From NCBI RefSeq assembly GCF_009017415.1, contig NC_092407.1, positions 1 to 64,000 of the forward strand: a stretch of 64,000 bases of DNA, read 5' to 3'. Under the pieces are notes generated by a model. That model did no database searches and was not told where the DNA came from. It saw only the letters and a list, made by a program, of their open reading frames with translations. Each line of letters opens with the position of its first letter. The first letter of the stretch is position 1. The stretch comes from Aspergillus flavus. Its lineage: Eukaryota; Ascomycota; Eurotiomycetes; Eurotiales; Aspergillaceae. Both the position numbers and the translations under genes were made by a program. Shown here piece after piece: positions 34,308 through 44,559 of this stretch.

Positions 34308-35027
34308 AACTCGAAACCGAAACAGGCAAAGAGCAGCAATAGAGTCAGATATCCACTAATATCTCGGTCATTGAATCAGTGCACTGAACCACGTAGTCGA
34401 ATCCGCGCTATAAACAAACACAAAACAGACCGATCTTTCTTGCAAGTGGCATACCGATCTACCCCAAGCGGGGGATGTACGCCGATCGTCATTTATGCAG
34501 ACACCTTCATAGAGTAGTTCTCCGGGGCAAGCTCTATGCCTCTCTCAACATGCAAATTAACCGACCCATCGGCGAGGACCGCCAGCTCCGCAGGAATTTA
34601 TGCACGGACTTGCGAATCTCCCCTCTCCACACGTTCGAAGCCTTTAGCCGCCAACACTGTCATTGTCGAGCTATGTTGTGTTGCATTGGAAGTCGTAGTT
34701 ATTTGCTTCGTGTAGTATTTTTTGCAATGACCCCCTTAGCAACGTGAATTGGCGAAATGTTCAGCAAACCCTTTCCAATACAAATCTGCCAATCTTGGGC
34801 AGGAAACTTCATCTCACGACAGCGCTTATATGGTCTTAAGGCTTGTGTCGCATTAGTCTGGAATCGAGCCTAGTTTCCATATTAACCGAGCTCACAAGGA
34901 CTAGGATTCCGCGATATTATCGACTAGATAGCGTATACTGGATCTAGAACCATTGGAGGAAAATCCTTGCTGCTTTAGTACCTACCGTATACCCCTCTTC
35001 AACTACAGAACGGACATCGCGAAAGAT

Positions 35028-35034
35028 TATAAAA
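35028..35034 (+). promoter_or_regulatory. TATA box of abfB
   Basis: TATAAAA lies 127-133 bp upstream of the abfB ATG, a normal distance for a strongly expressed Aspergillus enzyme gene with a leader. Confidence 0.55.
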
Positions 35035-35160
35035 GGATACACAGGATGCACCAATGTCCCACGAATTACTTACTCTATCACACTGGCTCTTCGAGTATCT
35101 CCGCGCCGGCTTTGAAACACTCACAGGCGTGACCGCCTCACCCTGGGAAAGAGATCAAAC

Positions 35161-36681
35161 ATGTCCTCAGGATTAAGCCTCGAACGTGCCTGCGCAGTTG
35201 CTCTGGGCATTGTTGCCTCGGCATCTCTTGTCGCTGCTGGGCCTTGTGACATCTACTCCTCCGGCGGCACGCCCTGCGTCGCCGCGCACAGCACCACTCG
35301 TGCCCTATACAGCGCCTACACCGGCGCACTGTATCAGGTGAAACGAGGCTCTGATGGTAGCACAACCGACATCGCTCCTCTCTCTGCTGGGGGTGTTGCC
35401 GATGCCGCCACCCAAGACTCCTTCTGTGCGAACACGACCTGCCTCATCACTATCATTTATGACCAGTCTGGTCGCGGTAATCACCTCACCCAGGCTCCGC
35501 CCGGCGGCTTTAATGGTCCCGAGTCCAATGGCTACGACAACCTAGCTAGTGCGGTTGGTGCACCAGTCACGCTAAACGGCAAGAAGGCGTACGGCGTCTT
35601 TATGTCACCTGGTACCGGCTATCGCAACAACGCTGCCAGCGGTACAGCTACCGGCGACGAGGCGGAGGGCATGTACGCGGTCCTGGACGGCACCCACTAC
35701 AACAGTGCCTGCTGCTTCGACTATGGCAACGCGGAGGTCAGCAACACAGATACAGGTAATGGCCACATGGAGGCTATCTACTATGGCGACAACACCGTCT
35801 GGGGAAGCGGCGCTGGCAGTGGTCCTTGGATTATGGCCGATCTTGAGAACGGCCTGTTCTCTGGCCTCAGTTCTAAGAACAACGCTGGCGACCCGTCCAT
35901 TTCCTACCGGTTCGTGACAGCCGTCGTCAAGGGAGAGGCAAACCAGTGGTCAATCCGTGGCGCCAACGCTGCATCCGGCTCGCTATCGACGTACTATAGT
36001 GGCGCGCGCCCAAGTGCTTCTGGCTACAATCCCATGAGCAAAGAAGGCGCCATCATTCTTGGCATTGGTGGTGATAACAGCAACGGTGCCCAGGGCACGT
36101 TCTACGAGGGTGTGATGACCTCCGGATATCCGTCCGATGCCACCGAGAACTCGGTGCAGGCGGACATCGTAGCTGCCAAATACGCCATCGCGTCACTGAC
36201 CAGTGGCCCGGCGCTCACCGTCGGATCCTCGATCTCGCTGCAAGTTACCACGGCTGGTTACACGACTCGCTATCTCGCACACGACGGGTCTACGGTCAAC
36301 ACGCAGGTAGTCTCGTCGTCAAGCACCACCGCCTTGAAACAGCAGGCTAGCTGGACGGTTCGCACCGGCCTTGCTAATAGCGCCTGTTTTTCGTTCGAGT
36401 CGGTTGATACTCCCGGCAGCTACATACGGCACTATAACTTTGCCCTTCTTCTCAATGCCAACGATGGCACGAAGCAGTTCTACGAAGACGCCACGTTCTG
36501 TCCACAGGCTGGTCTGAATGGCCAGGGCAACTCGATTCGATCCTGGAGCTATCCGACCCGTTATTTCCGCCACTACGAAAACGTTCTTTATGTAGCCAGC
36601 AACGGTGGTGTTCAGACGTTTGATGCCACCACTTCATTTAACGATGACGTGAGCTGGGTTGTCAGCACTGGCTTTGCTTAG
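35161..36681 (+). CDS. abfB: Secreted alpha-L-arabinofuranosidase B (GH54-CBM42)
   Basis: A single intronless frame of 506 codons, the normal AbfB length. Residues 1-26 form a signal peptide ending VAAG. The GH54 catalytic domain starts at GPCDIYSSGGTPCVAAHSTTRALY. The nucleophile Glu229 is in ADLENGLF and the acid/base Asp305 in GIGGDNSN; both fit the Glu221/Asp297 pair known from A. kawachii AbfB with an offset of 8. The C-terminal third (from about residue 345) is a beta-trefoil arabinose-binding CBM42 with repeated YIRHYN/YFRHYE-type motifs. The enzyme releases terminal arabinofuranose from arabinan, arabinoxylan and pectin outside the cell. The gene is intact. Confidence 0.97.
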   Translation: MSSGLSLERACAVALGIVASASLVAAGPCDIYSSGGTPCVAAHSTTRALYSAYTGALYQVKRGSDGSTTDIAPLSAGGVADAATQDSFCANTTCLITIIYDQSGRGNHLTQAPPGGFNGPESNGYDNLASAVGAPVTLNGKKAYGVFMSPGTGYRNNAASGTATGDEAEGMYAVLDGTHYNSACCFDYGNAEVSNTDTGNGHMEAIYYGDNTVWGSGAGSGPWIMADLENGLFSGLSSKNNAGDPSISYRFVTAVVKGEANQWSIRGANAASGSLSTYYSGARPSASGYNPMSKEGAIILGIGGDNSNGAQGTFYEGVMTSGYPSDATENSVQADIVAAKYAIASLTSGPALTVGSSISLQVTTAGYTTRYLAHDGSTVNTQVVSSSSTTALKQQASWTVRTGLANSACFSFESVDTPGSYIRHYNFALLLNANDGTKQFYEDATFCPQAGLNGQGNSIRSWSYPTRYFRHYENVLYVASNGGVQTFDATTSFNDDVSWVVSTGFA

Positions 36682-37406
36682 ATGCTGGTCCAATCTCTAG
36701 GAGATATGTTGGAGTGGGTCATAACCGTTATGAACGTTTCTTCTGGTGTCCGTAAAGAGAACAATCGATGATGGACCAGGGCATACAGACCCTTGGTCTC
36801 ACCTTCTCCCTTCCCATCGGCCTTTGCTCTGCCGAGTCAAACCCCTTTTATGTTGAACTCAGATATAGCTCATAATGTTCACAACCAATGCTTTTATTCA
36901 AACTTGTATCGATTAGACTGTTGGGCACATAGTAGAGAATATAGGGTTATCATTGCTGCACATTGACCGGGATTTTGTGTACACACCGTCATTGAAATAT
37001 TAGCCTCTAATCATGAGCCTTAGCCATCTTTGCCCCTAAAAGGACTGGCACGAGATGGTCCTGGCTTAGCTAACTGCGATCGGCTGGGAGTAAAGTCGAG
37101 AACGGAAATGGCGAGGAATCGAAATCCAGAGAATATACTTTCGTAGCTAGTCAACTTTGCAACCATGCTCATCTCATTCCATTAGATCATCATCACTAAA
37201 AGGGTAGGCGCCTTGAACTAATAGTTTCCAGCCCAAATAGCCAAATAGGAGTGAAGCTGTTTGATAATATCATCTGAACAAGCTATCATTACCCTCGTTG
37301 CCTCGATCAACGCCGTCCGTCCCAAAGCCCATGATATGCCAGTACCCTCAAGAAACAAAGAAACTTAATACAAGCGATATGAAATCAAAAGCAAAGGTCC
37401 TGCTCA
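36682..37406. other. Intergenic between abfB and the LOR gene, no gene seen
   Basis: About 720 bp containing the two 3' ends of convergent genes. No recognisable open frame or repeat. Confidence 0.5.
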
Positions 37407-38083
37407 TCAGTCATTATTTTTCTCGTCGAAACAGACACAAAGGGCCGTGATTAGTGCCAGATCCACCCCCGGAGCGACCATCACAACATAGGTCTGCTGG
37501 TGGAAGAATATTTGGCGAGCGTTGAATCGCTTGCGATCAATCTGCGCGACCACTGCCCCCGTCGCAGCATCCACAATGGCTGCTTTACGAGACCGCCAGT
37601 TCCCCTTCATATTCAAGGAGACAAGGCCCTCGGTAGTAGAGGGTGTAAAGATTACAGTGGCGTTCGAGCCGATCACTGTAAGTAACGATTAGCCAAAAGG
37701 TAAAATATAAGTAAGAGATGAAGTTAACGCCGCTGAAAACCACAAGGGGAAGACCACTTACAGGAAAAGCTACTCTTGACCTCGAGTAACTTGCTTCCAT
37801 CTAGGGCTTGAACCACGTAGGTGGAATGGATGTGCAGACGCTCCTTGACGATATCAATCAAGTGATTGTCCGCCATATCAAAGACCGATTTGCGACCCGA
37901 GATACTCAGGGGCTTGCCTTTGATCCGGAAGATAGGTTCACCAGTAACCAGCTTCACATCAAAGCTATCCCCCGAGAGGGAGAGGATCCTTTCCTTCAGG
38001 ACCAAGGACTCGGTTTGTTGCGCAATGAACTGGTCCGTGATCGCGACCGGGGTCTGGACCGGAGGGAGTTGTATGGAAGCCAT
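37407..38083 (-). CDS. LURP-one-related (LOR, tubby-like fold) protein
   Basis: Exons 38083-37762 and 37675-37407, split by an 86-nt GTAAGT...CAG intron, give 196 residues. The sequence shows the LOR pattern: LKERILSLSGDSFDVKLVTGEPIFRIKGK, a middle strand pair with VVQALDGSKLLEVKSS, then VSLNMKGNWRSRKAAIVDAATGAVVAQI and YVVMVAPGVDLALITALCVCFDE at the end. LOR proteins have a tubby C-terminal-like beta-barrel around a hydrophobic helix and are thought to bind membranes; their function in fungi is unknown. The gene shares a 340-bp divergent promoter with the DUF3632 gene. Confidence 0.85.
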
Positions 38084-38424
38084 TTCAATTCGGGGAGGTT
38101 TAAGAAATTGTCTTGATTCGGGGATTATTCTCGAGCTACAACTCTAGAATACAGAACGGAGGATAAAAGCTTAACCTACCCCATAGTTTTATAGTGAAGA
38201 GGGTAAGGCTTCGCCTCAATAGATCCACAACCCTAAGCATGGGGGCGAATATCAAAGCTTAGTAGCAATGCGCATGGCACTATTCCTTATCCGGGGCCCA
38301 AGATGCGATACTAAACTAAATCTATACTAGTAGGTTGGACTTCTAATGCCGTCCAACAACTCAACTTCCAGAAGAGTAGTAGGATTTGTACACAGCCTGC
38401 TATCCCTCGACTCAATCGATTGCT

Positions 38425-39356
38425 ATGGATCAAGTTCAGCTAAGAATCGAAACTCCCGCCCCTCATGACTTCGAAGCCCCAATCCAAACCATCATCAATG
38501 CAGCAATCCAATCCACCAACCCCTCTCCTGCCAAAGACGCAGCTCTCACTCTAGACGCGGTCTACTTGGATTACATAACAAGCCCAAACAAGGACCCAGA
38601 AAGCGTCCTCACTTTATTCTGGGAGTTGATAAATAGTTTCGCTAGCCAGATACCCTATGAAAGCCCTGCACAAGAGAAATTGGTCAACATCGTGCAGGAG
38701 CTGGCGGACATTACTTCGGAGCAGACTATCCTCAACCAGAAACTGTGGAGGAACCTCCCCTATTTTTCCTCCGAGTTTCCGCAAACATGGGAAGGTAGGC
38801 TCTTCTTTTATTACTGTCCAACCATGGTGAAGCCTTGCGACGCTAATGACTGCTAGTGGTGAGTCCTAGCGCCGACGACAAAGAGAAGAAACGACGGTTC
38901 GTTAATCTCCAGGCTTACGCGGCTCGGATCCTTGGGCTCGGTCTCTCCTCAGTCGAGACGTATGCCATCTGGGCCTTATCAGATGTCGCAGAGGGGGTCA
39001 TGATTCCTGTTCGGGGCAGTCCCGATCTTGTTTCGGCCGATCTAAAGGACGTCGATCAATTGCCGTTTAAAGCTGCGGCGGCGGGAGTGTGGATTCTGTA
39101 TGCTGGACACGCTCTACACGGACGCGATGAAGCCATTGGGGGCACCCAGGGAGGCCCGCTCTGGATGCTGCCCAAAGCCGAGAGGAGGAAGCTGAGGAGG
39201 AAGTTCAGAGGTACCCAGGGATTGTGCCTTGATCGGTGGTTATTGTGGAAGCAGCAGTTTGCTGCTATTCGGGATTGTGGGTCTGTCGACACAGAGACGA
39301 GGAGGATTGCAGAGAATGTCGTTGAGACGATGGATAGGGTTGATGGTCATAGCTGA
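38425..39356 (+). CDS. DUF3632-family protein
   Basis: Exons 38425-38794 and 38857-39356 (62-nt intron) join in frame to 289 residues starting MDQVQLRIETPAPHD. The pattern is that of ascomycete DUF3632 proteins: an acidic N-terminal helical part, a central VNLQAYAARILGLGLSSVETYAIWALSDVAEG and a C-terminal AGVWILYAGHALHG...RWLLWKQQFAAI. No catalytic motif is known. These proteins are cytosolic and of unknown function. It ends about 90 bp from the end of the convergent UstYa-like gene; I do not count it as a sure member of the RiPP locus. Confidence 0.78.
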
Positions 39357-39446
39357 TACGTTGCACTCAGCGACGATAACATTTCGTGTTCAGATCATAC
39401 TTTCACGTCTCTAGTTGCTCAGTACGTACAAGATAGTTGGGGTGGT

Positions 39447-40139
39447 CTAATAGCCCTTTTCTTGCTTATCCCCTTCATGACCATGTTTCTTCGCAACAAC
39501 CATTCGATCTGAATGCAGTGACACACCCGCCTCGGTCACAATCGTATCCAACGCATCACGCTTCAGAAACATCATCTCACAGTGGTTGATATGAGCAAGA
39601 TTATTATACCGAGCTTCAATCACCGTATCCATCTCAGCAGCTAAGAACATCTTCTTCCAGTAGTATGCACAATGGACAAGATGCCACTGATGTGTGGTAA
39701 AGAAGTGCGATCCAGTCTTTGGGAGCATGGACACTTCTTCAAGTGATAGAGTCCGTGTCTTATTTTTATCGGCATAGTACATCCAGCTTCCATCGGGGTT
39801 CGGGCCTGACGTCTCGAATTGCGCTAGAAGTTCGTCGTTTCGACAGGCTGGAGGGAGCCAAGCAGCTGCAATCGAGTCATATTTACAGCTATTAGCAATA
39901 GCTTCTTCAACAGTCTCTCCACAATTACACGATATTGGCCTGCGTGATTGGATCAAAGTGTATGTTCGGTATGTCAAATCGAGGAAGCCGAATGTGGCTA
40001 ATAATATAAGGAAGGTATATCTGACTCGAAAGGCAAGCGTCGGACGTTGTTTTGGGATGTGGGGGACTTTGTAATGAGCTTCAAAATGCTCACAACCATC
40101 CGAGCTATCTTCCTCCAGAAGGGGTTTGTATTTGGTCAT
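39447..40139 (-). CDS. UstYa-like (DUF3328) membrane oxidase, RiPP locus member 1
   Basis: One exon of 230 codons from ATG 40139 (MTKYKPLLEED); the frame stays open upstream but has no earlier ATG. A single membrane helix (about residues 40-60, TFLILLATFGFLDLTY) is followed by a lumenal domain with CNCGETVEEAIANSCKYDSIAAAWLPPACRNDE and two HxxHC motifs, HLVHC (about 153-157) and HINHC (about 183-187). Paired HxxHC motifs behind one helix define the UstYa family, which catalyses oxidative cyclisation of dikaritin RiPPs such as ustiloxin. It lies 730 bp downstream of the precursor on the same strand. The domain is a divergent member, so the exact reaction is open. Confidence 0.8.
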   Translation of the reverse strand: MTKYKPLLEEDSSDGCEHFEAHYKVPHIPKQRPTLAFRVRYTFLILLATFGFLDLTYRTYTLIQSRRPISCNCGETVEEAIANSCKYDSIAAAWLPPACRNDELLAQFETSGPNPDGSWMYYADKNKTRTLSLEEVSMLPKTGSHFFTTHQWHLVHCAYYWKKMFLAAEMDTVIEARYNNLAHINHCEMMFLKRDALDTIVTEAGVSLHSDRMVVAKKHGHEGDKQEKGY

Positions 40140-40869
40140 TTTTCTGGACGATCGAGTTTGGCTCAGCAAGGGTCTCTCGGTAGAGGCTGTAGTGCTTTGC
40201 AATAGAGCTGAGATGGTCGTGGTGAGGTAGTCAGACTGAGGCTACTTAAGATGGTGCTCTTGTACTAAGGTACATAGGACTCTCACGTAAGACGTAATAG
40301 CTTTGATCTAGAAAGAAATCCTACTACATTTATATCGAATACATGCACCCCGCTCGAGCGAAGGGCTCATGGAGGCAAAAGTACTACTGCCCTTTTCTCG
40401 CCCCAAGTCAAGGCTACGGATCCTTGCCACAGACCCCGACGTTACATTGAAGGATCCGATGTGCACCGGCCAGCGGGCGTAGGCACTGAATCGTGGAGGC
40501 AAACCAATGCCACGTAATAGAGAGCCATCGGTCAAGACTAGGCTGAAGATTACTCTGGGGCGGGGGTAAAGAAATAGGAGTTCCTCAGAGTTGTGAATAC
40601 TGAGCTCGCCCATGTACTACAAGGTTCGATTCAAGCAGATTAGACCGCTCTCTTATAATCTAGAACTCCTTAGTGGGTTTGAGCAACGGCGATAAGTACA
40701 TCGGATACTAAATTACACGACAGGCTTGATGCAGCATTTGGCATGGATAGGGTAGGGTCTAGAGACATGCAGAATAGCGGAATATTGGACCATGGAGACT
40801 TTCAATTCCCGGTGTACTATATGACACAAAGCCGGTCATACTGTATGGCACTTGTGATAACAGCAGTGA
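40140..40869. other. Spacer between the RiPP precursor and UstYa-like gene 1
   Basis: This region probably contains the promoter of the UstYa-like gene and the precursor 3' region. A minus-strand open frame at 40308-40613 (101 codons with an ATG) has no recognised features and is not called as a gene. Confidence 0.45.
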
Positions 40870-41258
40870 CTACTGATAGAAGGGGATGGCCTCACTCTCC
40901 TCAGCCCGCTTTTCATAGAAAGGAATAGCCTCACTGTTGTCCGCACGACGCTGATAGAAAGGTATGACTTCACTTTCTTCCTCCCGCTTCTCATAGAATG
41001 GAATGGCCTCACTGCTGTCTGCGCGACGCTGGTAGAATGGGATAGCTTCGTTATCCCCCGCACGCTTTTCGTAAAACGGGATGGCTTCACTGTTGTCGGC
41101 ACGTTTTTTGTAGAATGGAATTGCCTCGTTGTCCTGGCCAACTACATAACCAAAGTCAGAACTAGAATCATTGATTTGGCGGTCATTTTACCTATGGGTG
41201 ATGTATAAGCCAAGGGTGCACCAGTGGCTAGGAGTGCGACAATCATGTTAAACTGCAT
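40870..41258 (-). CDS. Dikaritin-type RiPP precursor with seven EAIPFY repeats
   Basis: Exon 1 (41258-41192) encodes a signal peptide, MQFNMIVALLATGAPLAYT. A 50-nt intron (41191-41142, GTAAAA...TAG, branch CTGAC) leads to exon 2 (41141-40870); total 112 residues. After a short linker come seven units. Cores are EAIPFY six times and EVIPFY once; each core is followed by K, E or Q and, except the last, by KR or RR, then a variable acidic linker such as ADNS or AGDN. Six of the dibasic sites suit Kex2 cleavage. Signal peptide plus near-identical repeats cut at KR is the design of ustiloxin, phomopsin, asperipin and epichloecyclin precursors. Two UstYa-like genes flank it. The core-terminal Tyr is the expected site of ether or C-C crosslinking. 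I do not recognise this core from any named compound. Confidence 0.93.
40873..41133 (-). repeat. Tandem 39-bp coding repeats of the RiPP precursor
   Basis: Units lie at 41133-41101 (33 nt), then 41100-41062, 41061-41023, 41022-40984, 40983-40945 and 40944-40906 (39 nt each), and 40905-40873 (33 nt). Codons for the IPFY core vary at third positions (ATT/ATC/ATA, CCA/CCG/CCT/CCC, TTC/TTT, TAC/TAT) while the amino acids do not. This points to selection on the peptide, not just recent duplication. Confidence 0.92.
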
Positions 41259-41364
41259 GGTGGTGGATGATTCTCAAAGGAAGTGTCTCAATGGTAGTTG
41301 GAATGAGCACAGCAATGGGTCACGGAAGACGATACGGGCCTATCCTCCAGTGTCTATGGACAGG

Positions 41365-41371
41365 ATTTATA
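41365..41371 (-). promoter_or_regulatory. Candidate TATA box of the RiPP precursor
   Basis: TATAAAT on the minus strand, 107-113 nt before the precursor ATG, in the divergent promoter shared with UstYa-like gene 2. Confidence 0.5.
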
Positions 41372-41934
41372 TGAGAGCTGCTAACAGATCTGGGACGTGT
41401 GCTGAAGTGGAGCGACGTACAACTTGCGCATAGGTTCGAAATCTAGATTCGATTTTCGACGTCCTGACGGTGGTCACAAGGATGGTAATACTGAAGAAGG
41501 ATTATACTGCTTTACTCTAAAGGGCTAGGATACATGGTCAGAATATAGTGGATGTAACATGGATGAGGGTCCGGTGTATCCTACAAGCCGGAACATCTGA
41601 GGGGAAGCCCTAAGCCCGCATGAAGGATCTATATCTCCTCTTCGCCAAGTTTGCCAAGGGTTGTTGTCGCGGAATCCCGACGGACTTTCTGGGCTACGAT
41701 ATCCCGCCCTCATGTATTGCTTGGGCGTGACAGCACTGGTATCTTCGTCTAGCTGGTTATTCCAAGCCTTCAGTACCTTTCAGGGCGGTTTATGCGATAT
41801 TGCGACCGGTAACGACGCGCAGCCTTCCTCACAGCAGCCATTTTCCCTCCATCTCATAAACCTATTTCACAAACCTGAAGAGCTCTGCCACTCTTGATAT
41901 CCCCTTGGTTTTATATCGCTTGTCTGACTAAAAT

Positions 41935-42941
41935 ATGCGGAAGGCCCAAGATGACTTCAAAGGCTTAGACGACGGCATTTGTTCGAGCTTGAGTCAAGAG
42001 GATCTAGCGAAACCACTCCTGATTGGCAATGACATTGCCGATAGACATGATCATGGCCAAGGCAGGTGGATAACGAGAGCAACACAATGGGCGTACCCCA
42101 AGGGTAACGCCATGATGCTATGGCTCACCTTCCTAAATCTGGTGTTGCTAACAATATCCATTATTCTCTTGAATTTGGCATTCTCGCGTCAGGCCTACGT
42201 CCAGTACTTGAGCGATCAGGAGAAATGGAAGTCAACATCTCATTACGGTAACACTGGATTAATCCTCTACTCAGTTTACACCTAACACTGACCTTCTCAG
42301 CACCTCTGCTTGACCGTGTCGATATTCCAAGAGTTACCTTAACCCCAAATGCATCATTGTACGACACTGATCCGCCTTCGATTCTGCGGATACCGTCAGG
42401 GCCTGAAGCCGACGCCGAATGGTTCCGCATCGGCACCGGAGTCATGCCAATTATCATATCCTCCGATGAAATCTACAAACTCGGAAAGGACCCCTCTGTT
42501 GCCGTGAAGATTCCAGAAGAGCATGGATACGGTAACGATGCGTACATCGCACAGACGGAGGTGTTCCATCTCCTTCACTGCCTGGACATGTTGCGGAAGG
42601 AGATATCCTACGAACATTACTATTTCCCTCGGTTTGGAAACCATCCGGATGCTGAACACATCGCACATATTAGTCATTGCATAGATATTCTGGCCCAGGC
42701 CATTAAATGCTCCAGTAGCGTTGACGTGATCCTATTCAACTGGGTCGAGGGATGGGAGCAGCCCTTTCCTGATTTCAACAATCAGCATGTTTGTCGGGAC
42801 TTTGAGACGCTTCTGAGATATGTGAATGAGAATTCGGTGTCACGCTCCGTGTGGAAAACTATGAAAGAACCCCCTGCGGGTTACGTGCGTCTACCGGAAC
42901 CTGCGCCGGCAGGACCAGCTGAATCAGATAGGAATATTTGA
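41935..42941 (+). CDS. UstYa-like (DUF3328) membrane oxidase, RiPP locus member 2
   Basis: Exons 41935-42247 and 42301-42941 (53-nt intron, TCTCAG acceptor) give 317 residues. A cytosolic tail of about 60 residues precedes one membrane helix (MMLWLTFLNLVLLTISIILL). The lumenal part is a textbook UstYa domain: LTPNASLYDTDPPS, then EVFHLLHCLDMLRKEI (HxxHC at about 194-198) and HIAHISHCIDIL (HxxHC at about 227-231), followed by a Cys-containing tail with FNNQHVCRDFE. UstYa and UstYb act together in crosslinking the Tyr of ustiloxin. This gene is divergent from the precursor with 676 bp between starts, suggesting shared control. Confidence 0.9.
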
Positions 42942-44559
42942 CACAACGCGCCTTTTATAGACCGTTCGTGATTCAAAACCTCTCCTCTGTTATCGCGCCT
43001 ACTCGCGAACACCATCAGCTGTGTGGGAGCCAACGGGTCTGTGTGTGCTATCGAATAAAAATAGCAATGGGTAAACGGTTGTATTTAGACTCCCGGAAGG
43101 AAGCCCCGTATGTACATCAAGCGTGCTGTTGTTATCTCGTAGAATTTGGCTACAAACAAATAGATTGAACCTAGAGTGAAGCTCCACGAATGTAGGATCC
43201 GTTCACTTCTGACTCTAATTCGTCTTTTCATTCTCATATTTGTTTAATTTTTTTTTTTTTTTTTTTTTTTTGGTTACTTTGGGGGTGGGAGGGTGTTCTG
43301 TTTTAATAGTTTGCGCGGGGTAGAGACAAGATATATATTTCCGAAGCTTTAGAGGATCAATTCGAACAGCTGCCGTCTCGAGGGGATTTTATTGAGTTCT
43401 TGAATATTCGTCAGGAAATGCCAGCGGTTTTCAATTTCCTAATAATTTTTACTAAATTGTGTTCCTCAAGCTTTTGTATTTTTTTTTTTCTTGTTCTTTT
43501 TTGCCGGCCGTCAATCATGATCTACATTCCTCCAACATACTATACAAGCTACTACTTAGGGCAAGCAAGTACATACGACCATAGGGTGTGGAGAACAGGA
43601 CTTTCTATCTGCTTAGCTAAGTATGTACCTGGACTGGGTGGTGAGAAACACGTCCAACTGCAATACCCACGAGCCATCCCGGACAGGATCATAAGCTCAG
43701 GTTCGATTTATTATAACATCACACGCAATATTAAAGATGCCTCGCTATGATGTGGCTGTCATGGTCAATGGTGAGACGCTAGCGTATGCTTATAGCCGCC
43801 ACTCCGAGGACAGGTTCGTCATGCGGGGTGCCGATTTGGCTGTCAGTAAGTAAGATAGCACGTCTGAATAAGGTCTGGGTAGGTGGTATGGCGACCTACT
43901 TCACGGATGCAGAACTAGCCACCATTTCAAGTTACGAGTGACAGGAAGTTGGGCTGTGGTTTATCATAGTACAAATGAAAGATACTGTACTGTCTGGCCT
44001 CGCTTATTACTATAGTCTCGAAGTAAATTAAACCAGGACCGTAGGATTCAGGGCTGCGAAAGTAATCACAGCCGTTTTGTCATCGGGGCGAACTGTGGTG
44101 GCACCCCCGAAAGCCCGTCCTGCCGATTTAACCAAAGGTGGCTGGCGATTACTTCACTCATGTGCCGAGCCCACAAGATTTTGGCCCATTCTCTTTTACT
44201 TGTGAGCTTCAAATCCGAAGGACTAGCTTTATGAAAATATATAGAATCGCGGTGAATTGCCGAGCCATATAGCAGATATCGAGAACACCAAAATAACATG
44301 ATACATAAAAAGCCTCTGCATTTGCATGACAATACAGGGAAACCAACGTGGGAAAAACCAGTATCGAGGCAACAAACAAGATAGCTATTCCCAAAGAACA
44401 TAAAAGGCAGTAAGTCAAGATAAATGTCTACAGAAGGCCTGGCATAATGTTGAATTATTCCAGAAGCCGTCATATCATAATGATATACGCATGGTGTACG
44501 GAATGTTGAACCACCTTCAAAATAAAAACCAAAAGCTCAAGGAAAAATTGATGGGCCCG
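42942..44559. other. 1.6-kb spacer, no convincing gene
   Basis: Contains a 24-T run at 43248-43271 followed by a G-rich stretch. Short open frames at 43400-43750 and 44066-44473 have no family features. A 38-codon frame beginning at 43738 (PRYDVAVMVNGETLAYAY) looks protein-like but is too short to judge. No further RiPP-pathway gene (P450, tyrosinase, methyltransferase) was seen here. Confidence 0.5.
43248..43271. repeat. Poly(T) tract
   Basis: An unbroken run of 24 T residues. It could be a processed-element tail on the opposite strand or plain slippage; the exact length is likely to be uncertain in the assembly. Confidence 0.8.

Larger units (their letters stand above)
33750..35160. other. 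Divergent intergenic region, HET gene to abfB
   Basis: This 1.4-kb region holds a 12-bp minisatellite (33867-33914), two GGCTAAA motifs on the minus strand and the abfB TATA box. Small open frames at 34266-34747 show no family features. Confidence 0.55.

Noticed and set aside
35705..36637. Several long open frames overlapping abfB on both strands
   Set aside because: They are other-frame shadows of a GC-rich intact GH54 gene.
40308..40613. 101-codon ATG frame between the precursor and UstYa-like gene 1
   Set aside because: No signal peptide, repeats or recognised motif; kept only as a note.
40836..41141. Minus-strand 101-codon frame with basic repeats (for example RTTVRLFLSM)
   Set aside because: It is the wrong frame of the RiPP repeats; the frame giving EAIPFY-KR units has the signal peptide and conserved codons.
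43248..43271. Poly(T) run as a retrotransposed poly(A) tail
   Set aside because: No coding or SINE-like sequence was found on the expected side, and no target duplication was visible.
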